Positions 16,963 through 25,811 of a DNA stretch of 64,000 bases are shown here, piece after piece. Origin of the DNA: CAZMFZ01 sp964565665. Lineage in GTDB: Bacteria; Bacteroidota; Bacteroidia; Cytophagales; UBA9547. The position numbers and the translations under genes were made by a program. Position 1 is the first letter of the stretch. Every line of letters begins with the position of its first letter. Under the pieces are notes generated by a model. That model was not told where the DNA came from. It made no database searches and saw only the letters and a list, made by a program, of their open reading frames with translations. The DNA lies in NCBI GenBank assembly GCA_964565665.1, contig CAZMFZ010000001.1:1-64000 (forward strand). The letters are read 5' to 3'.

Positions 16963-19470
16963 ATGAAATTTATTTTTAGACTTTGCCAAACCTTTTACGC
17001 TTTTCTCTTTATCATTCTGTCTGCAAATTCGCAATACACCATTAAAGGTAAAGTAACTGACGCACGCAATGGCGATGCACTACCTTTCGTGATTTTGCAA
17101 TTTAAAGGCACTGATATAGGTGCTCAAACCGATTTCGAGGGTAATTACAGCATCAAATCTACCTCACTTCGCGATTCTTTGAAGGCTACTTATGTGGGCT
17201 ATATCGCCAAATCGAAGTTGGTAAATAAAGAAGCTCCTATCCAAACCATCAATTTTCAACTTTACGAAGATACCAAACAACTTGGCGAAGTAGTAGTGAA
17301 ACGTGGCGAAAATCCCGCATGGGAAATTCTTAGACGAGTGAATTTGAATAAAGCTAACAACGATAAACGCTCTCTTTCTGCCTATGAATATGAAAGCTAT
17401 TCGAAAGTGCAGATAGATATTGACAATATTTCCCAAAAATTACGAAAGAAAAAGCTTTTGAGAAATGTGATTGCTGCCATCGATAGCATGAAAAAAGTAA
17501 CCAATGATGAAGGAAAGCCTGTAATTCCCATTTATATATCAGAAACTATCTCTAAAAATTATTATACCAATACACCCTATCGCAATAAAGAGCTAATTAC
17601 AGCCAATAAAATTGTAGGAATTTTAGATGAAAGCAATGGTAATTTCATTTCGCAGCTCACAGGCTCAAGCACTACCGATTTCAATTTCTACCAAAGTTAT
17701 GTCCGTTTTTTAGGTAAAGATTTCGTGTCGCCCATTGCCGAAAGCTGGAGAGATTATTATGATTACGATTTGGAAGACAGCCTGTTTATAGGCGATAATT
17801 ATTGCTACAAGATAAATGTAAAACCAAAAAGAGAAGCCGATTTGGCATTTAAAGGCACTATTTGGGTTAATAAGGCCGATTATGCACTTGTAAGAAGCGA
17901 CCTTGTGATTGGCAAAGCTGCCAATCTTAACTTTGTAGAGAAAATAAAAGTGCAGCAAGAAATGACCAAAACTGGATCTGGGCCTTATCTAGCATCAAAA
18001 GTTCGCTTCAGTGTAGATATGGCCGAATTTGCCGATAGTTCGGCAGGCTTTATTGTCAAATATTATATTTCAAATAAAGGCATTGTCGAAAACCAACCTA
18101 AGAACGAAACCTTTTTCCGTGTAGGTTTAGAAGTAGCAGATACGGCTTCGCAAACTACCAATGAATTTTGGCTTAAAAACAGGCACGACACCCTAAGCGA
18201 AACCGATCGACAAGTGTACGCCATGGTAGATACCATTAAGAAATTACCTATTGTAAAGTCATACATTTCACTTTTTGATTTGGCAATCAATGGCTATAAA
18301 AGAGTTGGGCCCGTAGAGTTTGGGCCTTACATTCAGTCTATTGCTGTAAATGATATTGAAGGCTTGCGCATTAGAATGGGTGTGCGTACCAATATGAGTT
18401 TCAGCAAAAAACTACTTTTGCATGGTTTTGCTGCGTATGGCACTAAAGATGAAAAACTGAAATACGGATTTGGGTTTGATTACTGGTTTTCAAAGAAAAT
18501 GTGGTTTTTATTAGGAGGAGATTATAGCTACGATTTAGAACAGTTGGCTTTGTATTCCAATTATCGAGCTCCTGGCACAGGGCTGTTCTATGCTACTGCA
18601 CGGTGGGGGAAGGTATCGCAGCGAACACCTTTTTATATTTCTAGTTTTTCTTTTTATACCCAGATTGATATAATAAAAGGAATCACTCCCAAAATTCAAT
18701 TTAATTATCAGGAATACGACCAAGTACCCAACTTAAATCTCAGCCAAAAATTTGGATATTTCGATGAAAACGGACAAATAAAAAACACCCTCATTAACTC
18801 CGATATATTATTTGAATTGAGAATAGCTCGCAGGGAAAAATTCCTTTATTTTGATCATAGGAGATTAGGTACTGGAAATCAGTTTATTCCAATTGTCACT
18901 TTGCGTTACAACCTCGGCTTGAAAGGAATAAATGGCAGCGATTTCAGTTACCACAAATATTCTGTAAATCTTTACCAAAAAGTGACATTAGGGAAATTTG
19001 GGCAATCTATCTATTCAATGACAGCAACTTATATTCCCACCATTCTCCCCTACCCTTTGCTAAGTGTTCACTTAGGAAATCAAACTTTGGTTTACAATCC
19101 AGTAGGCTTTAGCATGATGAAATTTTTCGAATTTGTAAGTGATAAATCTATTACACTCAATTACCAGCATCATTTCAATGGCTTATTATTGAACCGCATA
19201 CCGTTGTTTTACAAATTAAAATGGCGAGAAGTTATTTCCTGCAATGCCATTTGGGGTACTGTAAATAAACAAAATCAGGATTTGGTGCCAATTGGTTACA
19301 ACACATTTAATAGGCTCGACCCTTCTATTCCCTACCTTGATGGAGGTGTAGGTATTGAGAACATCTTTAAATTCGTGAGGGTAGAAATGTATAGAAGACT
19401 CACTTATACTGAAGGCATTTCAGAACAAAATTTGTGGGGCGTAAAAGTGGGCTTGGCTTTGGCTTTGTAG
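16963..19470 (+). CDS. CarboxypepD_reg-like/DUF5686 outer-membrane protein
   Basis: An 835-residue secreted protein of a Bacteroidota-typical type. A signal peptide (about 1-23) is followed by a carboxypeptidase-regulatory beta-sandwich (YTIKGKVTDARNGDALPF... to about residue 110, with the GTDIGAQTDFEGNYSI repeat signature). The DUF5686 region follows, ending in a long stretch of alternating hydrophobic/aromatic strands (about 480-835) that looks like an outer-membrane beta barrel. Function is unknown; relatives resemble TonB-dependent-receptor N-termini but lack a plug. It appears monocistronic. Confidence 0.85.
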   Translation: MKFIFRLCQTFYAFLFIILSANSQYTIKGKVTDARNGDALPFVILQFKGTDIGAQTDFEGNYSIKSTSLRDSLKATYVGYIAKSKLVNKEAPIQTINFQLYEDTKQLGEVVVKRGENPAWEILRRVNLNKANNDKRSLSAYEYESYSKVQIDIDNISQKLRKKKLLRNVIAAIDSMKKVTNDEGKPVIPIYISETISKNYYTNTPYRNKELITANKIVGILDESNGNFISQLTGSSTTDFNFYQSYVRFLGKDFVSPIAESWRDYYDYDLEDSLFIGDNYCYKINVKPKREADLAFKGTIWVNKADYALVRSDLVIGKAANLNFVEKIKVQQEMTKTGSGPYLASKVRFSVDMAEFADSSAGFIVKYYISNKGIVENQPKNETFFRVGLEVADTASQTTNEFWLKNRHDTLSETDRQVYAMVDTIKKLPIVKSYISLFDLAINGYKRVGPVEFGPYIQSIAVNDIEGLRIRMGVRTNMSFSKKLLLHGFAAYGTKDEKLKYGFGFDYWFSKKMWFLLGGDYSYDLEQLALYSNYRAPGTGLFYATARWGKVSQRTPFYISSFSFYTQIDIIKGITPKIQFNYQEYDQVPNLNLSQKFGYFDENGQIKNTLINSDILFELRIARREKFLYFDHRRLGTGNQFIPIVTLRYNLGLKGINGSDFSYHKYSVNLYQKVTLGKFGQSIYSMTATYIPTILPYPLLSVHLGNQTLVYNPVGFSMMKFFEFVSDKSITLNYQHHFNGLLLNRIPLFYKLKWREVISCNAIWGTVNKQNQDLVPIGYNTFNRLDPSIPYLDGGVGIENIFKFVRVEMYRRLTYTEGISEQNLWGVKVGLALAL

Positions 19471-19561
19471 ATATTAATTATAAAGTTACTAACTCCTTTC
19501 AATATGGTGTTAATTAATGCTTTGTAAACTAAATTCACTAAATTCGAATTAAAAATTTGCC

Positions 19562-19800
19562 ATGCAGAACTCCATAATTACAATTGATAAAGAATTCAAA
19601 ATGGGCAACCAGTTTTTACAGGCACTAGAGTGCCTATCAAATCACTTTTTGACTATTTAAGTACCGGTTAGAGTGTTGCAACTTATTTAGAGGATTATCC
19701 TTATGTAAATCATGCACAGGTGCTTGCAGCTATTTTATTTATGAGCAATTGGTTTTTGTCAACTACTGAAAGTTTATACAATGAAAATATTATTAGATGA
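19562..19800 (+). pseudogene. DUF433 antitoxin, disrupted
   Basis: The reading frame begins MQNSIITIDKEFKMGN at ATG 19562. It then needs one extra base (CC to CCC at 19609-19610) to continue as PVFTGTRVPIKSLFDYLSTG, the hallmark of DUF433 antitoxins. An in-frame TAG at 19669-19671 follows where family members have Glu (G-E-S), and the frame runs on as SVATYLEDYPYVNHAQVLAAI... to TGA 19798-19800. The 3' end overlaps the toxin ATG by 20 bases, as in intact DUF433/DUF5615 pairs. With two lesions no full antitoxin is made unless the sequence is in error. Confidence 0.85.
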
Positions 19801-20101
19801 AAATCTGCCCATTAAATTAAAGTTCAGATTGCAAGAGTTTGAGATTTATACTGTCCAAGACATGAAATGGGATAGTTATAAAAATGGGGATCTAATCAAA
19901 ACTGCCATTCAACATGATTTTACTATTTTAATTACTTCGGATAAAAATATTGCTTATAAACAAAATTTAGCAAATCTAGGTATTGGAACTGTTGTCTTGA
20001 ATGTAAAATTATTGAAATGGCAATATATAGAGCCGATGCTCTCAAAAATCAGAACTACAATTCCAATTATTGCTTTAGGACAGGTAATTCTGATTGATTA
20101 A
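19781..20101 (+). CDS. DUF5615 PIN-like toxin
   Basis: A 106-residue PIN-like protein of the DUF5615 family. The N-terminal MKILLDENLP carries the first acidic pair of the PIN active site, and LITSDKNIAYKQNL carries the later conserved Asp. Family members are predicted toxins or RNases paired with DUF433 antitoxins. The frame is intact and starts within the 3' end of the DUF433 pseudogene. An open toxin beside a broken antitoxin is unexpected and suggests either a harmless toxin or antitoxin supplied in trans. Confidence 0.85.
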   Translation: MKILLDENLPIKLKFRLQEFEIYTVQDMKWDSYKNGDLIKTAIQHDFTILITSDKNIAYKQNLANLGIGTVVLNVKLLKWQYIEPMLSKIRTTIPIIALGQVILID

Positions 20102-20114
20102 AATTTCATCACTT

Positions 20115-20675
20115 TCAATTATTATACTTATTCATAGCAACCGCAATCCCTTCCATACAAAAGCTTAATAAAGAATCTGATGCTTGGTTGAGTAAAAACG
20201 GAAGTTCTTTAAATTCCTCAGAGTTAAATCGGCTTAATACATAATCCACTTGCCGCCCTTTGGCATATTCATGGCCAATGCCCATACGTAAGCGAGCATA
20301 ATTTTCAGTTTGTAGCACTTCATTGATATTATTCAAGCCATTTTGGCCACCGCTTGAGCCTTTCCCACGCATACGCAACTTGCCGAAGGGCAGGTTTAAA
20401 TCATCTGTTATCACTAATATATTTTCTGGTGGAATCTTTAGCTGATGAATCCAATAGGCAACAGCTTTCCCACTCAAATTCATATAAGTAGTAGGCTTCA
20501 TTAAATGAATGTTTTTTCCTTTGAACCTGTATTCGGCTTTATATGCCAATATATCGATTTCAAATTTTACGTTATTTATCTCTGCAAAATGATCTAAAGC
20601 CAAAAAGCCAATATTATGCCTTGTCAGTTCATATTCCGCACCAATATTCCCAAGTCCTGCTAGTAGATAATTCAC
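20115..20675 (-). CDS. pth: Peptidyl-tRNA hydrolase
   Basis: Recycles peptidyl-tRNA by cleaving the ester bond between peptide and tRNA. The 186-residue length is standard. Conserved elements include GLGNIGAEYELTRHNIG with catalytic His20, MKPTTYMNLSG, the DDLNLPFGKLRMRGKGSSGGQNG block and the GIGH segment. It runs leftward, convergent with the toxin gene, and is followed upstream on the same strand by a TrpF-like gene with a short gap. Confidence 0.95.
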   Translation of the reverse strand: MNYLLAGLGNIGAEYELTRHNIGFLALDHFAEINNVKFEIDILAYKAEYRFKGKNIHLMKPTTYMNLSGKAVAYWIHQLKIPPENILVITDDLNLPFGKLRMRGKGSSGGQNGLNNINEVLQTENYARLRMGIGHEYAKGRQVDYVLSRFNSEEFKELPFLLNQASDSLLSFCMEGIAVAMNKYNN

Positions 20676-20714
20676 TTTTAAAATATAATTGTTCTCGGTA
20701 TAATAAATAACAAC

Positions 20715-21323
20715 TTATAACTCTATAGCTTCCAATATTTCGGCCAAATGATCGAAATCTTTTAACCCTGGTGCTATTTCCTTTCCTCCTTTTAACGAAT
20801 ACCCATATGGCTGATACACATTTTGCACTTCATCTATATTCTCTTTACCAAAGCCTGTGCTTAGTATCAATTTATATGATTCTGACATCTCTTTTTTATT
20901 AAAATTCACATAATAATTATTCAAATCAGTAGCCGAATTTTCTAACAATATATATGACCCGATACGGGGATAGGTTTTCAATTCATTTGCCAAATTTATT
21001 CTATAAATAATATCAGTATTATCGCCAAAGTTGGGGTCTGCACCACCCAGATTATCAAATGAAGAGTCAATCAAAATGAAATCAGGCTTCAAATCTTTTG
21101 CTACCATTACTATATATTCATGCGAATCATCGCCAAATTCTGCCACTATTTTTACTCCACTTATCCAGCCCATTATTCCTAACGCAATGGAAGGCTCTAT
21201 AAAATCATCACTTTGAGAGTCAAAGCAAAATCCAATCATTTCTACACCCATTCCAGCACAATAGCGGGCATCAGAAAGGTTGGTAATAGAGCGGACATAA
21301 ACGGGATATTTTAGCATTAGCAA
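20715..21323 (-). CDS. Phosphoribosylanthranilate isomerase-like protein, active site altered
   Basis: A 202-residue TIM-barrel protein related to TrpF. Recognisable blocks are SITNLSDARYCAGMGVEMIGFCFD, GVKIVAEFGDDSHEYI and the C-terminal GGKEIAPGLKD phosphate-binding loop. However, the catalytic Cys of the KICGIT motif is Arg here (YVRSIT), and the catalytic Asp of the LLD strand is Glu (ILLEN). It therefore probably does not catalyse the normal tryptophan step, and no other trp gene is nearby. It could be a ligand-binding or new-function relative. An alternative start is the ATG at 21317. It is co-directional with pth. Confidence 0.7.
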   Translation of the reverse strand: MLMLKYPVYVRSITNLSDARYCAGMGVEMIGFCFDSQSDDFIEPSIALGIMGWISGVKIVAEFGDDSHEYIVMVAKDLKPDFILIDSSFDNLGGADPNFGDNTDIIYRINLANELKTYPRIGSYILLENSATDLNNYYVNFNKKEMSESYKLILSTGFGKENIDEVQNVYQPYGYSLKGGKEIAPGLKDFDHLAEILEAIEL

Positions 21324-21471
21324 CTTTATGAGTTTGGGGTTGGGGAAATTGACCTAAGCAAAGGCTTCAAATTTATCTTTATAAATAGAAAAGTTTCATT
21401 TATATTGAACCCGATTTATATCTGTAATAGGTGTTGCAAATAAAATCAAAAAACATCAATCTCTATATAAA

Positions 21472-21783
21472 ATGGTTCAATTAGCCACAGATGCCGACTT
21501 CGCTTCCATTGTAAACGAAAAAGAAAATGTAATTGTAAAATACTATGCCGATTGGTGTGGTACCTGTAAGCTCTTTGCACCAAAGTTCAGGCGCTTATCA
21601 GAAGACGAGCGATTTTCTAACATCTCTTTCATAGAAATAAATGCAGAAGAAAGCCCTGAAGCTCGAAAATTGGGTGGAGTGAATAACTTGCCATTTGTAG
21701 CTACATTTACAAAAGGCAAATTGCAAGAGGCATATGCTACGGGCAAAGAGGAGGCAGTAATGGCAATGCTAGAGAAATTATAG
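21472..21783 (+). CDS. Thioredoxin-family protein
   Basis: A 103-residue single-domain thioredoxin-fold protein without a signal peptide, hence cytoplasmic. The active site is WCGTCK (28-33), slightly different from the classic WCGPC, and the cis-proline is in NNLPFVATF. It reduces protein disulphides or detoxifies peroxides with a partner. It is preceded by about 150 bases of AT-rich leader and stands alone. Confidence 0.9.
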   Translation: MVQLATDADFASIVNEKENVIVKYYADWCGTCKLFAPKFRRLSEDERFSNISFIEINAEESPEARKLGGVNNLPFVATFTKGKLQEAYATGKEEAVMAMLEKL

Positions 21784-21918
21784 ATTTACTTATATTATTT
21801 AATGGGAAACTTTAGCTAGAAACACCTAAATCGAAGTTCTCCTGTTAACTTTATAGTGAGGAGAATTTGGTAATCATTTATTTTTATAATTGAAAATAAA
21901 ATCCAAACTTCCCAAACC

Positions 21919-22758
21919 CTAGCTTATCCCTATCCATTCCCAAAAAGTCTTTTTCTTCTTCAATTGGTCAACTTCTGCTATCTTATCTTGAATCAGAGCA
22001 TAGGTATCTTCCGCCTTTGAGGCATATTTTGAGTTCGGATACTTGTCTATAAATGTCAAATAGTATTCGGTGGCTACCAAATAGCGTTCTTTCCTTTTAG
22101 TATCAATGCTTATGTCGGCATAATTGTATTGGGCACCTATTTTAAGGAAATTCACCTCTTCCACATAGCGTGAACTAGGGAAATCTTTAGCCACATTTTC
22201 AAAACAAACTACACTCGCCTTGTATTCTCGCATCAAATAATATTGCTTGGCCTGGGCATACGCTTTTTGCTCAAGTTTATAAGTAAGCTCATCAATTAGC
22301 TTGTTGCAAGCGTCAAGATTCTTGGTTTGTGAATAGCTTTCCAAATATTGCTGGAAAGATTCTAATGCTTTTTTAGTGTTGGTTTGATCAAGCTCAAAAT
22401 CAGGTGAATCTTCGTAAAGCGATACGCAATGCATGTAATAGGCTTCTTCTGCAAACTCACTTCGTGGATAAGTATCGTGAAATTTTTTAAAATAATATTC
22501 GCTCAACACATAATTTCCCTGATAAAATTGGCAATAGGCGAAATAAAAATTGGCCTTTTCGGCTTCGGCTTGGCCTTTGAGCAAGGGCATCATTTCTTCA
22601 AATAGGGTTCCTGCCTTATAGTATTCTTTATTAAGGTAATACTCTACAGCCGCTTTGTACTTAAGGTCGATATTTTCACTCTTTTGAATAATGGAAAATT
22701 TGCTGCAGCCTGATAATAGCAGGATTGTGAAACCAATGATTACAATAATTCTATTCAT
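21919..22758 (-). CDS. bamD: Outer-membrane assembly lipoprotein BamD
   Basis: TPR-rich lipoprotein of the BAM complex that inserts beta-barrel proteins into the outer membrane. The signal peptide ends in a lipobox LLLSGC with Cys18. Five TPR-like helix pairs follow (for example KAAVEYYLNKEYYKAGTLFEEM, and KYPNSKYASKAEDTYAL near the end). The 279-residue length fits Bacteroidota BamD. It is divergent from rimO with about 70 bases between them, which must hold both promoters. Confidence 0.88.
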   Translation of the reverse strand: MNRIIVIIGFTILLLSGCSKFSIIQKSENIDLKYKAAVEYYLNKEYYKAGTLFEEMMPLLKGQAEAEKANFYFAYCQFYQGNYVLSEYYFKKFHDTYPRSEFAEEAYYMHCVSLYEDSPDFELDQTNTKKALESFQQYLESYSQTKNLDACNKLIDELTYKLEQKAYAQAKQYYLMREYKASVVCFENVAKDFPSSRYVEEVNFLKIGAQYNYADISIDTKRKERYLVATEYYLTFIDKYPNSKYASKAEDTYALIQDKIAEVDQLKKKKTFWEWIGIS

Positions 22759-22777
22759 AATTGCAAATATATATTCC

Positions 22778-22811
22778 TTTGGCTTAGAAAGATGTAAATG
22801 TGTTAATTTTG
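22778..22811 (+). promoter_or_regulatory. Candidate sigma-A promoter for rimO
   Basis: TTTG at 22778-22781 and TAATTTTG at 22804-22811 match the Bacteroidota -33 (TTTG) and -7 (TAnnTTTG) elements. The spacing is 22 bases, rather than the usual 19. The start codon lies 18 bases downstream. Confidence 0.45.
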
Positions 22812-22829
22812 TAAGCTAAACATGCCCAA

Positions 22830-24143
22830 TTGAAAACCAAAACTCTAAAAAAAAATAAAGTAAATATAATAACGCTAGGCTGCTCTAAAAATTTGGTAGA
22901 CTCTGAAATGATGCTTACCCAGTTGCGAGGCAATGGAATAAACGCTACCCATGAATCGGACAATGACGATGCCTCAATCGTAATCATAAATACCTGCGGA
23001 TTTATAGACAATGCCAAGCAAGAGTCTATCGACACCATACTTAGCTACGCAAATGCAAAGCAAAACGGCCTAGTAGATAAATTGTATGTGACAGGCTGCC
23101 TTTCCGAACGCTATAAAGACGACCTGCAAAAGGAAATCACCAATGTTGATGCTTGGTTTGGCACACGCGAATTGCCTGCCTTGCTTAAAAAGTTCAGAGC
23201 CGACTACAAACACGAGTTGGTGGGCGAAAGGCTTATAACCACCCCCACTCACTATGCCTATTTGAAGATTGCTGAAGGCTGTGACAGGCCTTGTTCATTC
23301 TGTGCCATTCCAATTATGCGTGGCAAGCATCTTTCTACCCCAATTGAGGAATTAATAACCCAAGCCAAGGGACTTGCAGCCCGTGGAAGTAAAGAATTGA
23401 TACTTATTGCACAAGATTTAACCTATTATGGCTTAGATATTTACCGAAAAAGAAGCCTTGATGAGCTACTGAGGCGACTTTCTGATGTGGAAGGAATAGA
23501 GTGGATACGTTTGCAATACGCTTACCCTTCGGGTTTCCCTATGGAGATATTGGATGTGATGCGGGAGCGTGAAAACATCTGCAATTACCTCGATATGCCG
23601 CTGCAACACGTGTCGGATAACATGCTAAAACTGATGCGAAGGGGGCTCGACAAGCAGAAAACTATAGATTTGGTAAATGCTATTCGAGATAAAGTGCCAA
23701 ATATTGCTTTGAGGACTACATTAATTACAGGGCATCCAGGTGAAACAAAGAAAGACTACGAGGAACTGGTACAATTTGTAGAGAATACCAAATTTGAACG
23801 ACTAGGTGTGTTTACATATTCACATGAAGAAAAAACCCATGCCGGAGATACAATGGGAGACGATGTACCTGCCAAAACCAAGAAGAAACGTGCCGAAGAA
23901 TTGATGGCAGTGCAGGAAAAAATATCGGCTAACCTCAATGAAGAAAAGGTAGGCCACACATTTAAAGTGCTTTTCGACAGGTTAGAGGGCGATTACTACA
24001 TAGGCAGAACTGAATTTGACTCGCCTGAGGTGGATAATGAGGTGTTGGTAAATAAAAATACGCACAAAGTACGACTAGGCGATTTTTCACAAGTACATAT
24101 TACCACTGCCACTGAGTTTGATTTGTATGGAGATATAATTTGA
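22830..24143 (+). CDS. rimO: Ribosomal protein S12 methylthiotransferase RimO
   Basis: Radical-SAM methylthiotransferase that adds a methylthio group to the conserved Asp of ribosomal protein S12. The N-terminal MTTase domain has its three cluster cysteines (Cys18 in LGCSKNLVDSE, Cys56 in NTCGFI, Cys90 in VTGCLSER). The radical-SAM site is C151-x3-C155-x2-C158 (CDRPCSFC), and a C-terminal TRAM domain is present. The LGCSKNLVDSE signature separates RimO from MiaB. The start is a TTG at 22830, since the nearby ATG is out of frame. Confidence 0.95.
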   Translation: MKTKTLKKNKVNIITLGCSKNLVDSEMMLTQLRGNGINATHESDNDDASIVIINTCGFIDNAKQESIDTILSYANAKQNGLVDKLYVTGCLSERYKDDLQKEITNVDAWFGTRELPALLKKFRADYKHELVGERLITTPTHYAYLKIAEGCDRPCSFCAIPIMRGKHLSTPIEELITQAKGLAARGSKELILIAQDLTYYGLDIYRKRSLDELLRRLSDVEGIEWIRLQYAYPSGFPMEILDVMRERENICNYLDMPLQHVSDNMLKLMRRGLDKQKTIDLVNAIRDKVPNIALRTTLITGHPGETKKDYEELVQFVENTKFERLGVFTYSHEEKTHAGDTMGDDVPAKTKKKRAEELMAVQEKISANLNEEKVGHTFKVLFDRLEGDYYIGRTEFDSPEVDNEVLVNKNTHKVRLGDFSQVHITTATEFDLYGDII

Positions 24144-24493
24144 TAAATATTTATTCTCTAAATTGATACTTGGATTCAAAAATTAAAGAATATCTAACTA
24201 TTATTCCAAATTAGGGCGATTATCTGTCGCAATCCATCAAAAAATGAGAAGAAAAATATCTCCAAATTAAATTTAGAAGGGAACTTTGACAAATGGTTCT
24301 CTCAAGATTTCGGGTAATTGTTCGAAAGGGGAGAAACTTAGAAACTAAAAGACATAGGTAAGGCAATTGTTGAAACCGGCAAAAACTATTCTGATAACGG
24401 TTAGAATAATGCCTAGAAGACCACCGAAAAACATGGTATAGTTAAGCAATAATCCGCAAAGTTTACAACCAAATGTTAAGCATTCATCTCAAA
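24144..24493. other. Intergenic region with possible gene debris
   Basis: About 350 bases between rimO and the SMR gene. Short rightward open pieces such as LKDIGKAIVETGKNYSDNG (around 24345-24405) are interrupted by several stops and look like debris of a lost gene, but I cannot name the family. No repeat or structured RNA was recognised. Confidence 0.4.
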
Positions 24494-24856
24494 CTACACC
24501 GTAGATGTGAGCTTTATCCCTACGATACCCACTATTATCATGCCTAGAAATACAATTTGCCACGCATTGAAGGGCTCTTTGTAGAAAAAAATCTCAATCA
24601 GTTGAGTTCCAATTAAAGCTATGCCTATAAACACAGCAAATGCAGTAGAGGCAGAGATCGTTTTGATAGCTAAAGAATAGAAAAAGGCGTTTCCGATACC
24701 AAATAAAATAAAGCCCAGCAAAGGCAGCAAATCAACAAGCTTAGATACTTGAAAATCGACAAACACTTCCTTTACTTTGCCAAAGTCGAGGTACTTCATG
24801 TTGATAATCCAAGCGATTTGGAAAAAGGCAGCGATAAGTACGTAAAGCCAGTTCAT
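24494..24856 (-). CDS. Small multidrug resistance (SMR)-like transporter lacking the coupling glutamate
   Basis: A 120-residue protein with four hydrophobic helices and the SMR family layout (MNWLYVLIAAFFQIAW, later SASTAFAVFIGIALIGTQLIE and a C-terminal GIVGIKL). In EmrE and SugE-type proteins helix 1 has an essential Glu at position 13 or 14 that binds proton and substrate; here the aligned residue is Gln13. Proton-coupled export by the standard mechanism is therefore unlikely. It may be a partner subunit, use another residue, or transport by another mode. It stands alone between rimO and an AT-rich gap. Confidence 0.75.
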   Translation of the reverse strand: MNWLYVLIAAFFQIAWIINMKYLDFGKVKEVFVDFQVSKLVDLLPLLGFILFGIGNAFFYSLAIKTISASTAFAVFIGIALIGTQLIEIFFYKEPFNAWQIVFLGMIIVGIVGIKLTSTV

Positions 24857-25811
24857 ATATTGCAGATAAAAATTTCTAAAGTATAAAACTTAATCGTGAG
24901 CTTTTTAGACTCTTTGAAAAACTAATACATAAATATCGTGCCAACATATTCCATCCTCCAAACTATTTTCTACACTCAAAAACTTAAGGAATAGCTATCA
25001 GCTATATATATGCAATATTCAGATCTATATACAAATCTAAACAGACAGCTTTTTGAATTAAAATGAGAAATATAATGTAAATATAAGCAAGCACCATATC
25101 AGTGAAAATATTTTAGATAAATCCATTTGTTCAGTTTGATATTTTGAACAATTATCTACAACTATTAAAAGTAAATAAGATATAATGGCATTTATATAGA
25201 AAACACCAGTACATCTCTTAACATTTTTTTAAGTATTGTATGCTAATTATAAACATTGTTGCAGATTTCATAATTTATAAGGCAATAAGTGTGAAGTATT
25301 TCGTTAATATTTTAATATATTTCGCATATATCACATTATTTATTAATGTAAGCCATATAATATTTCAATATTGTAAATATTATATATATATTTTTATAAA
25401 TACATATATAATACAAAATTTTATTCTTAATTATTGCATATTTCATAATAACTATGTGAAATATGTGATGGATAATGTATACATTTTGATAAATTAGATT
25501 AGAATTATAACATATGCAGAAAGTTTGCTTCAAGTTTCAATTATTTACATCAAAAAATTATAAAATTCTGTAGATAAGAACCGACCAGCATTATATTCAC
25601 TGTTCTAATATGAATTAAATCGAGGTATTCGTAAATGATATCACCAGATTTGTTGCAGACCTTCACAGTAATATCTCCACTTATGTAAATTTATAATCCT
25701 TTCTTCTTTCAGTTTGCTTCAAAACATTATTTATTGAGGCGTATCTCACGAAATTTGAATATAAAATGATAATGTAAATTAATATTTTATGAATTATTGA
25801 ATTAAAATTGA
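24857..25811. other. Very AT-rich gene-poor region
   Basis: About 950 bases with no convincing intact gene. Between roughly 25240 and 25535 both strands carry open frames made almost only of Ile, Tyr, Asn, Lys and Phe, which is what very AT-rich DNA yields by chance. A remnant resembling a type IX sorting domain is at 25550-25690. One DnaA-like 9-mer (TTATCTACA) is at 25152-25160, too little to call an origin. Confidence 0.6.
25550..25690 (-). pseudogene. Remnant resembling a type IX secretion (Por) C-terminal sorting domain
   Basis: A 46-codon leftward frame bounded by an upstream TAA and ending in TGA encodes ISGDITVKVCNKSGDIIYEY... and then VGSYLQNFIIF. The pattern of alternating hydrophobic residues, N-x-x-G-x-x-x-Y turn, and final GSY-x-x-x-I strand fits the type A sorting domains at the C-termini of proteins secreted by the gliding-associated system. 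Nothing upstream in the same frame is open, so only the tail of a lost secreted protein remains. Identification rests on pattern alone. Confidence 0.45.

Noticed and set aside
25240..25533. Open frames on both strands in the AT-rich gap
   Set aside because: Composition is almost only Ile, Tyr, Asn, Lys and Phe and overlaps on opposite strands, as expected from very AT-rich DNA.
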